Below are positions 5,914 to 6,704 of a DNA stretch of 6,704 nt, piece by piece (position 1 is the first letter of the stretch; each line of letters begins with the position of its first letter). This DNA comes from Pseudorhodobacter sp. (GTDB taxonomy: Bacteria > Pseudomonadota > Alphaproteobacteria > Rhodobacterales > Rhodobacteraceae), in contig JACMNW010000037.1 of the NCBI GenBank assembly GCA_014378345.1, forward strand, positions 1-6,704. The letters are read 5' to 3'. The notes under the pieces are model-generated. The model saw only the letters and a program-made list of their open reading frames with translations. It was not told the DNA's origin and searched no databases. The position numbers and the translations under genes are program-made.

Positions 5914-6704
5914 ATGAATGTTCTGGTCTGGTATAAACGCGATTTGCGGGTGCATGATCATCCGGCGCTGCGCATGGCTGCGGACATGGGTGCGGTTTTG
6001 CCGCTGTATATTGTGGAGCCGGATTATTGGGCGCTGCCCGACACATCGGCGCGGCAATGGGCGTTTACGGCGGAGTGTTTAGCGGATTTGCAAGCAGCAC
6101 TTGGGGCGGCTGGTGCGCCTTTGGTGGTGCGGGTGGGTCAGGCGGTCGAGGTGCTGGCGCGGCTTTGCAAGCAAGCGGGGATCACGCGGATCATCAGCCA
6201 TGAGGAAACCGGCAACCTGTGGACCTATGCGCGGGATCTGGGGGTGAAGGCTTGGGCGCGAGGTGCCGGGATTGACTGGGTTGAGGTGCCACAATCGGGC
6301 GTGGTGCGGCGATTGGCCAGCCGGGATGGTTGGGCGCGGGCGCGAGACGGGTTTATGGCGGGGGCGGTGTTGGCGGCACCTGTTTTGCAAGCCGTGGCAG
6401 GGGTGGAGCCGGGCGTTATTCCAGCGGCGCGGGCTTTGCGGTTGGCACAGGATTTGTGCCCACATCGGCAGGTTGGTGGGCGTGGGGCCGGTTTGGAATT
6501 GTTGGACAGTTTTTTAACGGTGCGCGGCCAGAATTACCGATCTGCAATGTCATCGCCCGTGACAGGGGAACGGGCCTGTTCGCGGATATCGGCACATTTG
6601 GCGTTGGGGGCTTTAAGCGCGCGGGAAGTGACGCAAAGCGCAGGATTGCGGCAGGCGGAGCGGCCTGTTGGCGGGTGGTCGGGGTCTTTGAGAAGCTTTC
6701 AATC
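5914..6704 (+). CDS. Photolyase/cryptochrome family flavoprotein (3' end beyond window)
   Basis: The frame is open for 263 codons to the right edge, roughly the N-terminal half of a family usually near 450-520 aa. MNVLVWYKRDLRVHDHPAL (1-19) is the classic start of the photolyase alpha/beta antenna domain, which runs to about residue 125 and includes SHEETGNLWTYARD (95-108). PQSGVVRRLASRDGW (126-140) begins the linker to the helical FAD domain. GGRGAGLELLDSFL (188-201) and ACSRISAHLALGALSAREV (221-239) match the family's conserved pre-FAD and FAD-phosphate-binding segments. Such proteins use blue light and FAD either to split cyclobutane pyrimidine dimers or, as cryptochromes, to signal. The region with the electron-transfer tryptophans and DNA-contact residues is outside the window, so the two roles cannot be separated. 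The start is fixed: an in-frame TGA (5899-5901) lies upstream and only ATG 5914 follows it before the homology. It is divergent from pepN and has no obvious Shine-Dalgarno site. Confidence 0.93.
   Translation, partial: MNVLVWYKRDLRVHDHPALRMAADMGAVLPLYIVEPDYWALPDTSARQWAFTAECLADLQAALGAAGAPLVVRVGQAVEVLARLCKQAGITRIISHEETGNLWTYARDLGVKAWARGAGIDWVEVPQSGVVRRLASRDGWARARDGFMAGAVLAAPVLQAVAGVEPGVIPAARALRLAQDLCPHRQVGGRGAGLELLDSFLTVRGQNYRSAMSSPVTGERACSRISAHLALGALSAREVTQSAGLRQAERPVGGWSGSLRSFQ

Noticed and set aside
5821..6057. 79-codon N-terminal extension of pepN
   Set aside because: It would overlap the photolyase coding start on the opposite strand, has no family similarity, and would bypass the strong GGAGG site in front of the ATG at 5820. 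The predicted promoter also lies inside it.
1..6704. A novel defence, mobile or otherwise undescribed multi-gene system
   Set aside because: All five coding regions belong to known families, mostly housekeeping. There are no integrase, transposase or phage genes, no repeat arrays, no target-site duplications and no compositional break.

Overview
The window looks like ordinary chromosomal DNA from an alphaproteobacterium, most likely a member of Rhodobacteraceae (Roseobacter group). Three things point there: the GatB protein has the insert and wording I recall from Rhodobacterales, the intergenic hairpins end in motifs I recall as common in that clade, and the DNA is moderately GC-rich throughout with no obvious compositional break. 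The taxon is inferred from memory of protein families, not from a search.

The layout from left to right has five genes. A minus-strand kinase-like phosphotransferase (1-846) loses its 3' end at the left edge. Next, also on the minus strand, is gatB (904-2415), the B subunit of the Asp/Glu-tRNA amidotransferase, followed directly by an intrinsic terminator. A 167-bp divergent gap separates gatB from a small plus-strand lipoprotein-type lytic transglycosylase (about 2583-3173). This gene converges on pepN (3250-5820, minus), a complete M1-family aminopeptidase N, with a strong hairpin and T-run between them. A 93-bp divergent gap then leads to a photolyase/cryptochrome family gene (5914 onward, plus), which is cut by the right edge.

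The genes do not form one pathway. They cover tRNA-dependent amide aminoacylation (GatB), peptide turnover (PepN), cell-wall remodelling (transglycosylase) and light-dependent DNA repair or light sensing (photolyase family), plus one phosphotransferase of unknown substrate. gatB and pepN each have a plausible sigma70-type promoter with a 17-nt spacer and a short leader carrying a Shine-Dalgarno site. No mobile element, CRISPR array, tRNA, rRNA or phage gene was seen, and I found no evidence of a new multi-gene system. The points most worth a second look are small: the ATG-dense leader of the photolyase gene without a Shine-Dalgarno site, the terminator touching the gatB stop codon, the clade-type hairpin between the transglycosylase gene and pepN, and the uncharacterised kinase.
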